Source: Clavaria fumosa (taxonomy: Eukaryota > Basidiomycota > Agaricomycetes > Agaricales > Clavariaceae). From it: a stretch of 64,000 bases of DNA. A program made the position numbers and the translations under genes. Location: the NCBI GenBank assembly GCA_951802425.1, contig OX637794.1:2170001-2234000 (forward strand), written 5' to 3'. Below the pieces are notes generated by a model, which was given only the letters and a program-made list of their open reading frames with translations, searched no databases and was not told the DNA's origin. Shown here in pieces: positions 36,015 to 48,349 of this stretch. How positions within the stretch are numbered: the stretch's first letter is position 1; each line of letters starts with the position of its first letter.

Positions 36015-36242
36015 TGTAACCAACGGTGGTCAGCGTGATTTACTAAATTTATACATTGGGTCGCCGCAGAACTATATGTATAAACACATATGGGTATCAA
36101 GGACTTGTCGGCTTGTCATAACTCACAAACTTCGGATACAGATAGGTGATCCACGTCGCCGAAAGGGATATGAGAAATACATAAGGCAGGGTATATGAAG
36201 GGTAATCAATGGACCACGTAAAAAATATTAGTGGGAGGTCAA
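36015..36242. other. Convergent 3' spacer, NOC3 and TEA gene
   Basis: About 230 bp separate two convergent stop codons. It is AT-richer than its surroundings and I see no gene in it. Confidence 0.5.
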
Positions 36243-37907
36243 TCAGAAGAGTGGTGAAGGGAAGAAACTTGGAACATGATTGGTTTCACACGAAAGCGAA
36301 TCTGGGCGCCGGTTCAGGCGTGGTATGAAAGGGGTAGGAATATTTAGAATATCATCACTGGGTAAATGAGTGGAGGGGACGAGGTCAGGCAGTAACAAGC
36401 GGGTGCTTTCTCCCTGCAGACGCCGTTGGGTTGCCTGAAGTTGGGCAGAAGCAGTGCCTGTGTCGTTGCGATCAAGATCGTAAATTATGGAGGCGAGAGG
36501 GAAGCCGTCGGCCACGATCTGTTGCGTAATACAAGTTTGTAGAGCTAAGAAAAGCGGGAGTTAGCATGACGGCGCTGAATTTTTGACTACATCATTGACT
36601 CACTTGCGTCGAGCCACCGGCTTCTGCTGAGCAAAGACTCGGGCAAGAGTGCCTGCACCATACGCGGACCATACGAATTCGTGGCGTGTGACGAAATGAG
36701 CTGCAAGTAACCAACTTCCTCGGAGATGCATACTCGATCCGTATAGGCCTTCGTGATGCACTGCGCAGAGAATTGCCAAGGAAATGACAACGAAACTGTT
36801 CCCTGAAAGCCATGGAGGGTTGGGGGACATTGAAGATCCCCTATGGAGGGGAGTGTGAGGCGAACACGAAACACAAGGGGCTCGCGAGCAGAAAAATTGT
36901 TGGGAGAAACAGCGCCAGATGAAACAGTGAAAGGTAGCATTCCTTCGGTCCAAAGCGCCAAAGAGCATATCTTATTCTCGGTCCAAATTTTCTTATCACG
37001 TTGCGAGTTGGAAGTAAGCGGTGGTGAATTAGCCTCAAAGATACGTGCCACGTCACTGCCCTGCTCAACGGGACTCGAGGGTAGCGAGGAAAGTGGTGAC
37101 AGAGGTGACCGACTAGTGTCACCCAAGGATGTTCCCGAGTGTGTTCGGCCAGTTAAAGTGCGCCGACCAAATGGATAGCGCAGTTCAACACCAGGCGCAT
37201 GTAAATCCTCGCCGTGGCCTATAAGAGAGCAGGAGTCGGGCCGGAGGTGCGGACCTGGAAAATCTGTCGAAGGGAGCGTGGAAGATTCATGCGTGGTGTC
37301 ACCCGCGAGGCCAGAAGAGCAGGTGCTGTGTGCCGAAGTAGACATGGGTGAAAGGGGATCGCTATCATCGAGATTTAGAGGTTTGGAGTCGCACTCTAAT
37401 TTGATCGGAGTCAACGAGTGAGGCTCTTGCAGAAGTTCTTCACCTCCCGCTACGAGTTGAAATTCTGCAGAATGGTAAATTATCCGTGGATACGGATGGG
37501 AAGGGTGACTAACCAGGCTCCCCCTTCCACATGTTTCGTAGGACTTGGATATGACTTGCCACTTGCTTTTTGGTTCGGTCGACGCCCGCCTTATGTAAGT
37601 AGTCGACGAGGAACTGATTCCGCCAACGGCTGCGGCCCCGGGAATATGTTGCCCATGGACTTGCCCAATATTTGCGGAGACCTTGTTTGAAGGTTAAGTT
37701 GAGTGATAGATAGACGATAAATAGGGAGCAAGGGCTGTAACCTTGGACAAAGATGGTCTCAATGCTCTCGGGCCATACCTCGCTGGATCCATCCTTGAGT
37801 AATTTTCGGTGTTTTCTCTGAGGAGTGAGAGTCTTGGTCGTAGACTTTTCTGACGCCAAAAACCTTGCCTTCTCTCTGGATACGGATACTTTCGGTGCTG
37901 GAGGCAT
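36243..37907 (-). CDS. TEA/ATTS-domain transcription factor (AbaA/TEC1 type)
   Basis: The TEA domain is encoded by the first exons (37907 to about 37510). After the lead-in MPPAPKVSVSREK come VWPESIETIFVQGL, RKYWASPWAT and the recognition-helix region KKQVASHIQVLRNMWKG. Family members include AbaA (conidiation), yeast Tec1 (filamentation) and animal TEAD. A Ser/Thr/Pro-rich middle region and a conserved-looking C-terminal part (about 36590-37000) with TVSLSFPWQFSAQCITK follow; this may be the partner-binding half. The last exon adds a short acidic tail ending in FFPSPLF. One intron splits the domain after FVQG. I infer a nuclear factor for development or morphology; its targets are unknown. 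Confidence 0.9.
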
Positions 37908-38872
37908 TACAGCGTGTCGTTAGATCATCCAAGTCCTTTGAACGAGAGAACGCAGGGGAATGAGACAAAAGGGTCCGTTGATATCTGAGGAAAGCGAAGT
38001 GGAAGGATTGCAAGGTATCCTGAAAAGGGCAGACTATATATACACCAGACTAAAGCACATACGTTCACATATGAGCGGTGGTTTACGGACAAGAATTCAG
38101 GGTCCCGAACTCTTGAGATCCGAGAATGGCATTCGGACCCCATGGTGCTGGAGATAGCAGTGAATTACGGCAGGGGGGGGTGCGCGGATCAGGAAATTTC
38201 CGGCCGGGAGCAGGAGACCGAGGAGACAAAAAGCGTGTGGGCGAGCGCCATAGCCACGACAACGACTTACCGCGCGGAGGCACAAAGCAGCAGGCGGAAG
38301 GGAGCCGATACCGAGGGCCAGGCTTCCAAACTTGAACGTGACCGCGCTGCCCGCCGGCTGGAATATTCCCCCCATCGAGGGTCCTTTTCGACTTGACGGT
38401 CCTTGAAGCTGCCTGATTGGGCCTTTGGTGATGAGATGATGGCGTGAAGGCAGGGCCCATAAGGGTGTTCACGACGCCCTTTCCAGGGGGCACCCAGCCG
38501 CTCGCCCCACCGACCACAAGTTGCTGTCTGATGTGAAGAGTACAATGCCATGGAGACGAACCCGAGTCCGTGAAGGTGATTTGAGTCTTCCGGGCGCTGG
38601 CAAGAGTTCCGGGCGCTGGGTCGTCGTGGGTGTCATTGGCCGTGCCACATGGCGCTAAGCTTTGTTAGGCAAGTCAGACCCAGCCTTCCAGTCGCCGAGA
38701 TGCCATCGACGGAAGTTTGCCAACCTGAACGCCCGCAGCGCAGCCGTGAACGGACTCGGAACTCAAGCGCCGCGTCTCAGCTCATCATCGGTGCCCACGA
38801 CGACGCGCTCTGCAGGCCATCACAACCACTATACATTTCCAGCGCTCAGCAACGAGATCTGGAGCAAGGAAA
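37908..38872. other. Long upstream region of the TEA factor and VPS23
   Basis: Nearly 1 kb separates the divergent start codons of the TEA factor and VPS23, large for this window. Short open frames on both strands do not resemble known proteins. A G-run lies near 38170. The length fits a developmentally controlled promoter for the TEA gene, which is inference only. Confidence 0.45.
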
Positions 38873-40804
38873 ATGTCTTCTCGGCAACAGGAATCGCTCA
38901 CTCAGAGATGGCTCAGGCAGATCACCTCATCGTATCCATATGCTGAACGCGTCTATCTTGATATTGACGCTGCGCTGGCACGGTTTCCAACGTTGCTCCC
39001 AAAGTCCGACGTCTACAGTTCAGCGCAACTCTCCTGTCGTCCGAATTTGTCTGTCGTCTCACCCTTGACTTGCCAGCGTTTGATGATGGTCGCACGCAAC
39101 TGCTTTTATGTGTCCACGGCCTTCTCGCTATCGCGTTTAAGCAGGCGTCTTACAACATTCCCATAGCTGTATGGATCACAAAGGAGTATCCTCGACGGCC
39201 TCCAATCGTATACGTCGTGCCTACCAGTGACATGCTTATCAAGGCTGGTAAATTTGTCGATGTGAGCGGTAGATGTAACATTGAATATATGAGAATGTGG
39301 GAAAAGAAGAGCGAGGTACGCCTTGCCCCGTCTTTCTTATACCCATAAAAATCTCTATCCCAACGTCTTCAAGGGCTGCCATTTGCTGGCGCTGCTAGAA
39401 GCAATGCAGCACCAATTTTCTCTTGAACCGCCAGTATATGCAAAACCCCAGACCGTCCCATCTTCGAGTCTGAATGCCGCGTCGGCCTCGAGTTCCAGCG
39501 AGGCTGGCAGAGAAACCGTCGTTGTAATTACATATTAACATCCGCTAATTCTTTCACAAACTGATTAGAAATCACAAGCGTCATGACCGTCCAATTTTGC
39601 CGCCCAAACCTACCTCGGTCTTCCCGTCGGGACCGCTGCCCCCGACTCCACCAGTCGCGCCAAACATTCATTCCCAAATCCCGATTACGAGAGTTGTGTG
39701 TCTGTTCACTGTCTTCGCCTCGGCAGGCCAGACTCTGATCGTACCTCTAGCCGTCTGAAGCTCCAGCACCTCCGCCTCGGCCTCCTTATTCTCACCCTGC
39801 CCCGCTTCGTCAGTCACCTGGACCACCCGTCTACCGCGCGCTAGTCCCGCTCGTTCCAACGTCAACTCAGCCGTTGCCCCCCAAACCAGTCTCATATCGA
39901 GAGCCCGTCCGTTCGTCATCCAGCAGTGGGACCACAACACCTCTTCCACCACCGGCTATTGGCAATTCCCCGTTCCCTGCCACGCTCGGTCCCTCTTTGA
40001 ATTCAGCGTGGTCACATCAACCAGGTCCAATTATACCGCCCAAACATCCCCTACAGCCCCAAGTAGATGCAGAAGCCAACATCGCTTTACAACATACCAT
40101 CCCTCTCCCCGACTACCTGGAAGAAGATTCCGGTCCCGATCCACAAGCTGTTTCCACCATCGCTCCTCCACCTCGACCTCCAAATCCCGAACTGATTAAT
40201 TTACATGGGCAGATTCACGCCAAACTTATGTCGGAATTGGCCGCGCTTACTAAGGGTCTTGCACTTGACGCGGAGCGCCTCCGCAAACATCAGGCTGACC
40301 TCCTCGTGGGAGAACCCACAATCCGAGACGAGATGGCGCGACTGGAGGCTGTCAGGGATGTCTGTCGTAATGTGGCCTCCCGTATGAGAGGAACGGTCGA
40401 TCAGGCCGAACGGAATATCGCCGAGTTGAGAAGAAAAGGTGATCCAGAAGTTGACGAGCTTGTCTGCTCGACAACCATTGTGTACAACCAGTACGTGTCC
40501 GCGAAGAGCGCCAGTTGTCATGGTACTCAATTTATTTATTTCGCCCATGTCCACAGGTTGATCAACCTTGTCGCCGAAGACAACGCAATCGAGGACACGA
40601 TTTACCACCTTCACAGAGCGCTCAATGCCGGCCGTATTGACTTAGAGCGCTTTTTGCGGGCGAGTTGTTCTTTCCTTGTTCCCAGTCTTTCGAATTTACA
40701 TTTCTCATCAGAGCGCTCGGGCGTTAGCCGAAGAGCAGTTTATGAAGAGAGCTTTGATCGGGAAGATTCAGGCTGGCCTGCCCTCGGGGTCCCATTGGAC
40801 ATGA
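38873..40804 (+). CDS. VPS23: ESCRT-I subunit Vps23/TSG101
   Basis: Vps23 recognises ubiquitinated cargo at endosomes and recruits the rest of ESCRT-I. The N-terminal UEV domain runs from MSSRQQESLTQRWLRQITSS through VYTFDDGRTQLLLCVHG and IPIAVWITKEYPRRPPIVYV to about 39400. A Pro-rich region (39600-40180) follows. A coiled coil lies at about 40240-40450, and the C-terminal steadiness box has LVAEDNAIEDTIYHLHRAL and IDLERFL. The final exon supplies ARALAEEQFMKRALIGKIQ and ends at the TGA at 40802-40804. The last intron (from about 40659) seems to use a GC..AG border (gcgagt donor), because no GT donor keeps the frame into the conserved tail. The ATG at 38873 gives the standard UEV start. Confidence 0.93.
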
Positions 40805-41253
40805 CTGGCGCCACCCTTCATCTGCCATGTCCTCTTCGTTACCACCTTCATCAGTAGTTGCTCTGCGCCAATTGCCCACTCACTCCTTGTCAAAGCACAA
40901 GATCATTCCCCATATTTGATATGGATGATCGTCACTCACTTCCAACCCCATGACTGGGCGATAAGGTTGTCAGCAGTTCCGGAAGAGCCCAAGATGGCTA
41001 CAAGGACACTCCACGATTTGGGGGTTGCCGTCTTGAATGTTCACATGCTTGATCCGTTAAGAATCTGTGGTGGAGTACAGCGCTCTGATCACAAGCACAT
41101 GGACCCTAAGTTACAGATCGAGCATATCACCGAGCGTAGAAACGGTCAAATACAGCGCGGTCTCCCGGCCAAGCTCCGATGGCGTCCACATTTAGCTAGA
41201 ACAATGGCTAACTTGACTAATACTAGCTTACACAATGCGTTCCGATTCCCTAC
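40805..41253. other. Convergent 3' spacer, VPS23 and SRC1
   Basis: About 450 bp lie between two convergent stop codons. A plus-strand open frame of 113 codons (40916-41257) is present, but it has no family resemblance, runs into the SRC1 3' end and is not counted as a gene. Confidence 0.45.
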
Positions 41254-43990
41254 CTAAGTTAGTTTGCGCAGACCTGAACCTCCAACCCAACGCCACACGC
41301 GCATCTCATCTCCACCGTGTACTTCTTCTAAATTGGCTCGTACATTGGCATTCCCCTCCACGACCCTTTCCACTTTCTCCCACAATCTCCTCCTAATTGA
41401 TATAGAGTGCTCATCTCGTAGAATGAGATCCCGAAGTTGAAGAGATGAGAGGTATGGCTGCGGCACCGTGACGGGATCGGTGTGATAAGCTTGTTCCTGG
41501 TTGTGCAGTGTATCGAGTGCAATCTGAACTAGCTCTGAAACTCGTTTGTTCTCGATCTGCTGGCGGCTTCGGTTGAGCTTTCCTATATAGGTTGCGACAA
41601 TAAGGGCGATCGCGCCTGTGTGAACCACATTGTGAAAGTTGAGAGTAAGACCTCGCTGCATGTCACAAAGTACACATGCCTATCACCGCGAAACGCCATT
41701 CAGCCCAGATTTCTCGACATTTGACAGTGATTGCACAATTCCATGTTAGGTCAGGTGTCTGGTGCGCTAAATATCGTTCATGTCTGCACCTATTTCGTCA
41801 GAAAGTCTTGTGGCGACGTCGGGATTGCACATACTCGGCATTCTCTCCAAGAATAACGCAACCCCAAAGGACTAGTTGCTGCATCGCCTGATCGAAGGTG
41901 TCATCGAATATAGGGAGTAAATGGGGCTAATTTGCCGCATCAACACAAAAGAACATGGTCAGAGACGCTGGACTTACTGCGATCTTCTTTTGCATGGTCT
42001 CCCGTAGCTGCGCGACTGAGACGCCCCACCTCCGCGCCTCTCCCCCGTTCCGATCGGAAATCACGGATGGAACTCCCATACAAAATCGTTTCCCCCTCTC
42101 TTGACCCAACACCGATTCTATGTGTTTCCCAAGGACACCGATGTTTCGTTTTCTCTTCGGATCTTCCAAGCACCTAGGCGGGAAAGTCACAGGGCCCAAA
42201 CCTGGTAAACCATCTGCAAGCGTTGATATAGTCTTCCACATCAGTTCTGAAGGGGACAACGAGGTCGAGTATTCTAATGTTGACGCCCTGGAGGAAAACG
42301 GCCGGAGGAAAGGGAGAAGAAAGTGTGGCCGAAGGATATAGCCAGTATCACATGTGACAGTGTCTCGTGTGCAACTTGCATGTTTGGGGCAAGGCGTACA
42401 AGTCTTCGGACGCGGGATGGGAATCAAAGGGGGAGGCGGACAAAGAGTCTCTTCATCCATGATGAATCCGTCGACATCAAGAGAAGGGCGCAAGTGCGTT
42501 CGGTTTTCTCTGTAGCAAGTCTCCGCCGCCTCGCGAGTTTCCTTGATTGCCTCGAGAACGGCATTAGTATTCTTTCCCGCGTCGCAATATCCGATTGTGG
42601 CAGACTCTCGCTTAAAATTGAGCAGTAAACTCAACGCGGTCAATAGAGCGAGAGCGAGAAGAAATTGGACGGCAAACGGCTTCGACTTCGGAACCAAAGA
42701 AAGGGGATCGGGCTGACCCTTCGTCAGCCGACCGCTTTCGGCAATGCGCTGCGAGATGGCCAACTTGTGCCCCTCGTCTTCCTTGTCTCCGCTCTCAAAG
42801 CTACCTTCCGATTCCTCTTGTTTAGAAGGATCTTCGATGAAAGGATTATTACTATGAACAGCAGCTCCCCCAATCACAATAGATGTATCGCCGCCATCCA
42901 CTGGTTTATTCGAAGCATGGTCGGCAGGAACGAAGCGAGTAGTCATGGCTGTCGAGGCAGGGGCCATACTCACGACTCCAACTTTGGACGGAAGTCGAGG
43001 TTCAAATCTAGGTTGCCATGGAACCATCGTGGGCGTCTCCTGAAGCTCGCCACCTCGCTTCGGGGATAAAGTGGGAGACATCTGCGGGGGTGCCGACATA
43101 GACTGTCGAGATTTCCGCGCTGCAAGTGACCTCCGAGCGAATTTTTGTCTGGTAGGAGATGATCGTGCGGGAGAAGAAGATTCGGCACCAGATTGGAATA
43201 TATTGTTATCTTCCCACCCGCTATCCTCAGCCTCGACGTCAACCAGTCAGCATCTGTTCAGCATTCGGAAGGATGACATACCGGACGTGAAATGCGACGG
43301 GCTTGGGCACCAGCATCCACAGTCTTATCATCAAATTAAGTATAGTCATGGTATATTCGCGAGAAGACGGACATTCTTCTCTTTTCTCCCAATCTTGCGA
43401 ACTGGTAGATCCTCCTCAGGTTCACTCTCTTCTTTTAAGAGAGGTTGTGGTTCGATAAGTAACTTCCTAGGAGGCTCTCCAAGAGCTGGTTGCGCTGAAG
43501 ATCGACGTCGCTTGGGCTGAACTCGAAATATGAGCCAATCCATATGGGAGGACGTGAGCTACTAACAGGTTCCGGGCGAGCAGGTAGAAGCTCTTGCTCT
43601 ATTGGGGCACGAGATGTACGCCTAGAAGATCGCCTGACAGCGGTGGACTGCAGATGACAAGGGTTCTATTATGTTCAAGTGACGTAAACTGTGAGACAGA
43701 CTAACTTTTCCACCACCAATTGGCTTCCCAGTCACACCATCCAGAATCCCTTCATCGCTCGGTAGACTGTTTTCCTTCTTGAGTCTCTCTCTCCTGAACT
43801 TGGCAGCTCTTGGCTTTATTTCATCGTTAAATTGTTGAACCAACTTGGATTTAGTGTACGGAACGGGATAGCTGATGTTGTGAAAGCCGAGCAAACCCAA
43901 AAGCTGTGTTACAGTGAGAGAAGTAGGGTCAAAGTCGGGGTTGAGATATTCGCCCAGACTGATAATTTGCGACGTGGTCAATCTGGACAT
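41254..43990 (-). CDS. SRC1: Inner nuclear membrane protein Src1/Heh (HeH/LEM and MSC domains)
   Basis: Src1/Heh proteins span the inner nuclear membrane twice, tether chromatin and help nuclear-pore quality control. The N-terminus encodes a HeH fold (SLTVTQLLGLLGFHNISYPV, KSKLVQQFNDEIKPRA). A basic, Ser/Pro-rich region follows with nuclear-signal-like RRR patches (43380-43530). Transmembrane span 1 is FAVQFLLALALLTALSLLL (near 42650). The lumenal part has CDAGKNTNAVLEAIKE and a Cys-rich segment (CTPCPKHASCTRDTVTCDTG). Span 2 lies near 41600 (HTGAIALIVATYIGKL). The C-terminal MSC domain has RVSELVQIALDTL and ends with RRRLWEKVERVVEGNANVR and RVWRWVGGSG. The whole architecture is intact. The start at 43990 (MSRLTTSQIISLG) is clear. 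Confidence 0.92.
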
Positions 43991-44298
43991 GGTCGGAGAC
44001 AGGATGGCTATCGCATGCCCAGTCAGTCAACGGAGTGGTGCGTAACACGTCACGTGTCAGGTTGACCGGCAGATGCCGAATCCGCTTAAAATTGCAAGTC
44101 AGTTTTTACAACTTTACATGGATGAAGAATTTTTCTACACGCGTCAAAAGCGCACACCAGCCACTACGAAATACGAAACCACAAGAACCCGATCATTGCA
44201 GTGTCCTGACACATCCTGAACAAAAGCAGGAGAATATCGACTTGAGCTATGCAGGGAAAACAGTGAATGAAAGCAACTGCAGAGCAAACCACAGGAAG

Positions 44299-47200
44299 TT
44301 AATCTTGGAGATCAATGGCCGTGGCGACGGAAATTTTGACTCTTTTCTGAGGTCGTTCAGCGGGTGAAGGGATTGGCGCGGGATGACTAGGTGAAGAAGA
44401 CGCCGACTCCTGGCTCTGTGGAGTAGGATCGGGGATAGAGCGTAGCTGTTCCAAAGCCTGGCCCTCTGAACAGGACAGTTCACCTCTTGTTCTGAGGCCC
44501 GTAGGCACAGTATTGAGGCCAGCGTTGTCGGCTGGTGCGATTTCACGGATTGGTTTCCAGCGTTGCCTAAAAGCTGTCTCCTGGCACTGATATCAGTAGT
44601 CCATCAATCGGCAGGAAGCTTCGGCGAACCACTTCTGTGAGTCCGGACAATTTTCTTTCGACTTCAGACAGAGGGTTGAAGTAGTCAGCGTACGTCGCTG
44701 ATTTCTTGGATGCTTGAACAAACGAATACGTGGGCTTTTGGATTTGCTTGCGTTGACTCTTCCCTCTATTCCCTTTCCCTTTCCCTTTGACTGCCCTGCT
44801 TCGAGTCTCCAATATGCCAAGCTCGTCAGTCGTAATTATCTCCGGGGCAATGAAACCTAATTCGGGGGGGGGACGATAAGCAGATGGAAAAATGGCCTGG
44901 TAAGCCAAACCTTCATTCTCCAATCTCTTGAACAATGCGGCAGCAACAGAAGTCCCACACCCTATTCCTCAAATCATAACAATTATGACGATTTCAGAAT
45001 TGCCTGAACGCACCAAGCAACTTCGTGAACTTTGCAACATTCCCAGGACCATGATGTTCTGCAATTTTGATAGCACGCCTGGGGGAGCCAAAGCATGAAG
45101 GCGTGGCACAAGAAACGTGAGGACGCGAACGAACCTGAATAGTGCAAGATCTTGAAACATATTGAGCATCTTTGGGTACGCTTCGGTTTCGAGGAGTCTC
45201 CAATTTGCGTCACGTCGGAGACGGCAATCGAAACATACGAAGATGCTGGGTATCCGCTTGTCCTTGGTGGAGTGGTACCTGAGCAGGAAAATGCTCAGCT
45301 GAGCCAAAGAATGGCGCGGAATGAAGGCAAGTACCCCATACACCTATCAGATCCATAGATGGTGTCAGCATCGACAAATCATGGAACAGCGTAGCGCACC
45401 AGAGGTGATACCAGCGTTCGCAACCGCCGTCGCAACAGCAAGCATCGCCGTCGGCCTATAAGCTTAAATGCGAAAAGCCTGCGCGTACAAACCAGTTTTC
45501 AAACTTACATCAACTTTGCACTCGCATGCAATTACTTCAGGGCTCTTCTGAATCAGCGTTGCTGTTGGGGTAGTATCCACATCCCTAACGGCTCCAAAAG
45601 ACTGGATTGGATCTTCGTATACAGCAGATAAAACTTGAGTCTCCATATCTGACGAAATGTCGCGTCGGAAATGAATCACCTCTCCAGTGTGCCTAACGCA
45701 GATCGTATGCGACTCACCTAGCAGTACTGCGTTTGTCTCTGCGTCCACTATCATCTCATTCATGAGCGATTGCGTGTCCATTTCCGTATTGCAGTCAGGG
45801 TGCGAAGCTGCTGCAATGCTTGATGGTGACATCGTGGCATGTGGAGTGCAGGGCGCACATCGATCGGCAGGATGAAACATTTGTGTTTGTGTATAAATCG
45901 CTTGTGTTTGTTCAATGGCAGTTGAAGGTAACGCTGCATTACGCTGGGACGAGCCCGTCGTTTTCAGCACGGCATAACATTGAGATGAAAGATGATGACG
46001 AACCAGCTCTCCGACTCGGCGAGGCACTCCCTCTGGGCGTCCATGGATCTCAATCTCAGAAGGGACGGCCAAGGGTCTAATGTCCCCACATTCATCTCTC
46101 ACACCCATTGGTTCCACGAAAGCGACTTTATCTTTCGGACCAGCAGCACTCGACTTATCGCAGCCATTGGCGCCCCTCAGGTATTCGTCGTCGTCCTCTC
46201 CTTCTGCATCTTCGTCGCCCAATCCGTTCTCCGCATCCCACACTATCGTTCTCTCCTCCGCATCTCTCATCTGCAGGGCGGTTCGTTCGAGTTTGAGAGC
46301 ATGCTCCTGTGCGGGAGACAGAGCCGAACAAGTAAGATTGCACCCGGATGTCGTACCAGTGAAAAGTGCGTTGTTGTCATCCGCAGAGGGAATATGGGAG
46401 ACGACTGAAGCGATGCGGACATTCACACTAATCACGGGTCAAATATGTTAAATCGCAATTACCAAATCGATCCTTACGCGTGGAAGGGTGTTTCCAAGGT
46501 CCCAACGCTCCACTTCTCAGGCACTTCAGATCTGTCGTGCGTGGTGAAGAACCACTTGTCTTTATCTGCATCACCAGCACGGAAGTTGGGAGGCTCGTAA
46601 TCGGGAGGTGTGTGGGGGTAGTAAAACAATTTGAAGGTGGCATAGCGTCGTACTGCGTAATATTTGTATCAAGACGAGAACAGAATGATCTTGGGAAAAG
46701 AAATTACTTGGTAAAGGTTCCATTTGGCAAGTTGCTTGGATGATGCGCCTGAGCATTGACTAAGATTCGCGTCAGCATCACATGCCGCAGGACAACATTT
46801 TCACCCCGCACCCTGACGCTTCTCTTTACTTCGCCCAATGTGGGCTGTCTTCCATTCTTTGAAGCTGCAACGACTGGGTCCGATGAACGTTTGAGAGACA
46901 GCCTCTCGAAATCGTCATCCAAGGACATTATCGGAACAATGGTGCTCGTGCCCGGAACAGTATGATACTTGAAAATGGTCATTAGGGATCATCAGATGAG
47001 AGAGATTTAAAGCAGACAGTGAAGTGAAACGTATATGCTTCTACGAGGCTGAGATAAAGCTATCAGGCATAGACGTAAGTACGCATATATGCGCCTTACT
47101 TGTTTGGGTCATTCGGGTCCTTAAATCACAGAATGAAAACCGTCCATTAAACGACAGACCAGACGCAATCTACGAACCAGGTAAATCGCAAAAATAAAGC

Positions 47201-47735
47201 TCTTGAGGTATTGCCGTTGCAGTGCTTCGAATATCCCATTTTCCTGCGACATAGCCATCAAAAAGAACCAGCTGACGACGACGGATGACGAACTAAGTAG
47301 TCGAGCAGCCTGTCGGCTTCTTCGGTAAAGCCACGCATCAACGTCATGACTTTGAATGAACTGGGATTGTGCGCTTTATCGCCACCATGCCCAAAAGAGC
47401 TTGAGAGGCTGTCCGAACTGCCCTCTGAGGTAAGGGAAGCTACATTTACGAGGTGAACGGTTATTAATAAGCGCAAAAGAGCGAATGAAAACCATGTGCG
47501 TAATTATCCGCAGAGAAAAGATTCCTGCGAACGGTTTGGGTGGGTAAACAACCACGCACACAAGCGAGTTTTACAGTACCTGAGAAAAGTGATGGACGCC
47601 AAGCCTGTTTTCAAAAGGGTCTGCACGCATACTTGGCTCTCTTTCGAGTTAATTATCTGGAGCTATGCGTCAGGGAAGGGGTGTTATCGTCTCATGAAGG
47701 GATACCTGGGTTGTGCGGACTCCCTGCGTCTGCAT
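44299..47735 (-). CDS. HOP1: Meiotic HORMA-domain protein Hop1
   Basis: Hop1 is a chromosome-axis protein of meiosis that promotes crossover-forming breaks between homologues. The first exons are very small. M-Q-T-Q-G-V-R-T-T-Q joins TLLKTGLASITFLR, then NLFSADNYAH, together giving the HORMA start. MTLMRGFTEEADRLLDYL, ENGIFEALQRQYLKSFIF and VEAYTFHF continue the fold, and RRYATFKLFYYPHTPPDYEP completes it near 46570-46640. A long acidic and Ser/Thr-rich middle region follows. The C-terminal part has Cys residues (IACECKVD, FVCFDCRLRRDANW) fitting the Hop1 zinc finger. A winged-helix region follows with LALFRRAIKIAEHHGPGN and FKRLENEGLAYQAIFP, and a basic tail ends in RPQKRVKISVATAIDLQD. The start at 47735 is chosen because its splice frame gives the expected HORMA N-terminus. 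Confidence 0.88.
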
Positions 47736-47823
47736 GGTGTAAACAGGAGAAGCTGGAGTGTGACAAGGGACAAGGATTACGCGTGTTACGCGTCAGGGTC
47801 ACGTGTTGCTTTCCTACCTGGCG

Positions 47824-47828
47824 AAAAA
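47824..47828 (-). terminator. Pol III terminator of tRNA-Leu
   Basis: A run of five T residues on the minus strand lies directly after the last base of the tRNA, as expected for RNA polymerase III termination. Confidence 0.8.
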
Positions 47829-47923
47829 TGGTATCGGCGAGGTTCGAACTCGCGCGGGCTCACGCCCATTGGGAGATTTAATATGCTTAAATCCAACGCC
47901 TTGGACCGCTCGGCCACGATACC
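47829..47923 (-). tRNA. tRNA-Leu (anticodon UAA) with a short intron
   Basis: The minus strand folds as a class II tRNA of 95 nt including the intron. The acceptor stem pairs GGTATCG with CGATACC, with discriminator A. The D arm carries GCCGAGCGGTCCAAGGC, typical of Leu. The T stem pairs GCGAG with CTCGC around TTCGAAC. The long variable arm is GGGC-GTGA-GCCC. The anticodon loop reads TTTAAG, giving anticodon TAA. About a dozen intron bases follow and contain TTAAA, which can pair with the anticodon as in nuclear pre-tRNAs. The base pair 31-39 appears to be an A-C mismatch. Confidence 0.93.
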
Positions 47924-48349
47924 AAACATCATTTTTCTGTTCATACTCGCTGGAACCTGTAGTACATATCAGAAGTTGTGCCCTGGCCCTGGTCAAGCAC
48001 TAACATCAAACTTTGCCACAATCGCCCGTAATCGAGCGCAACTTGCACATGTTGGGTCCACGTACATGTGATGCTACTGACAAGGAAGAAAGCCGCGTCA
48101 GCTTCAGCGCTTCAGGAACCCTGCACTATATCTTACACTACAGGACTTTAATCTCCAGGTAGTGAATTGTACGGTATATAATTAACTGATTAATCCTCGT
48201 AGATCTATTGCTTGGCCGCTCTTCACACGCCTCGACCGTGTGGCTAACGGACGTATCCAGACTTTGATATTGCCATTTTTTGTGTACGTGATCACTGAGC
48301 GGGGTAGAAATGTAATGCCTGTGAGTAGGTCAGACTCGAGAGATTTGAC
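47924..48349. other. Intergenic region between tRNA-Leu and CREC
   Basis: There is no gene that I can support. It contains the upstream flank of the tRNA and the 3' flank of CREC, with an AT-rich stretch near 48170-48200. Confidence 0.45.

Noticed and set aside
37908..38872. Extra genes in the long TEA/VPS23 gap
   Set aside because: Several open frames of 70-140 codons exist on both strands but overlap each other, are biased by GC content and match no family that I know.
40916..41257. 113-codon plus-strand open frame between VPS23 and SRC1
   Set aside because: It has no recognisable domain, lies in a convergent 3' spacer and overlaps the SRC1 stop, so it is probably chance.
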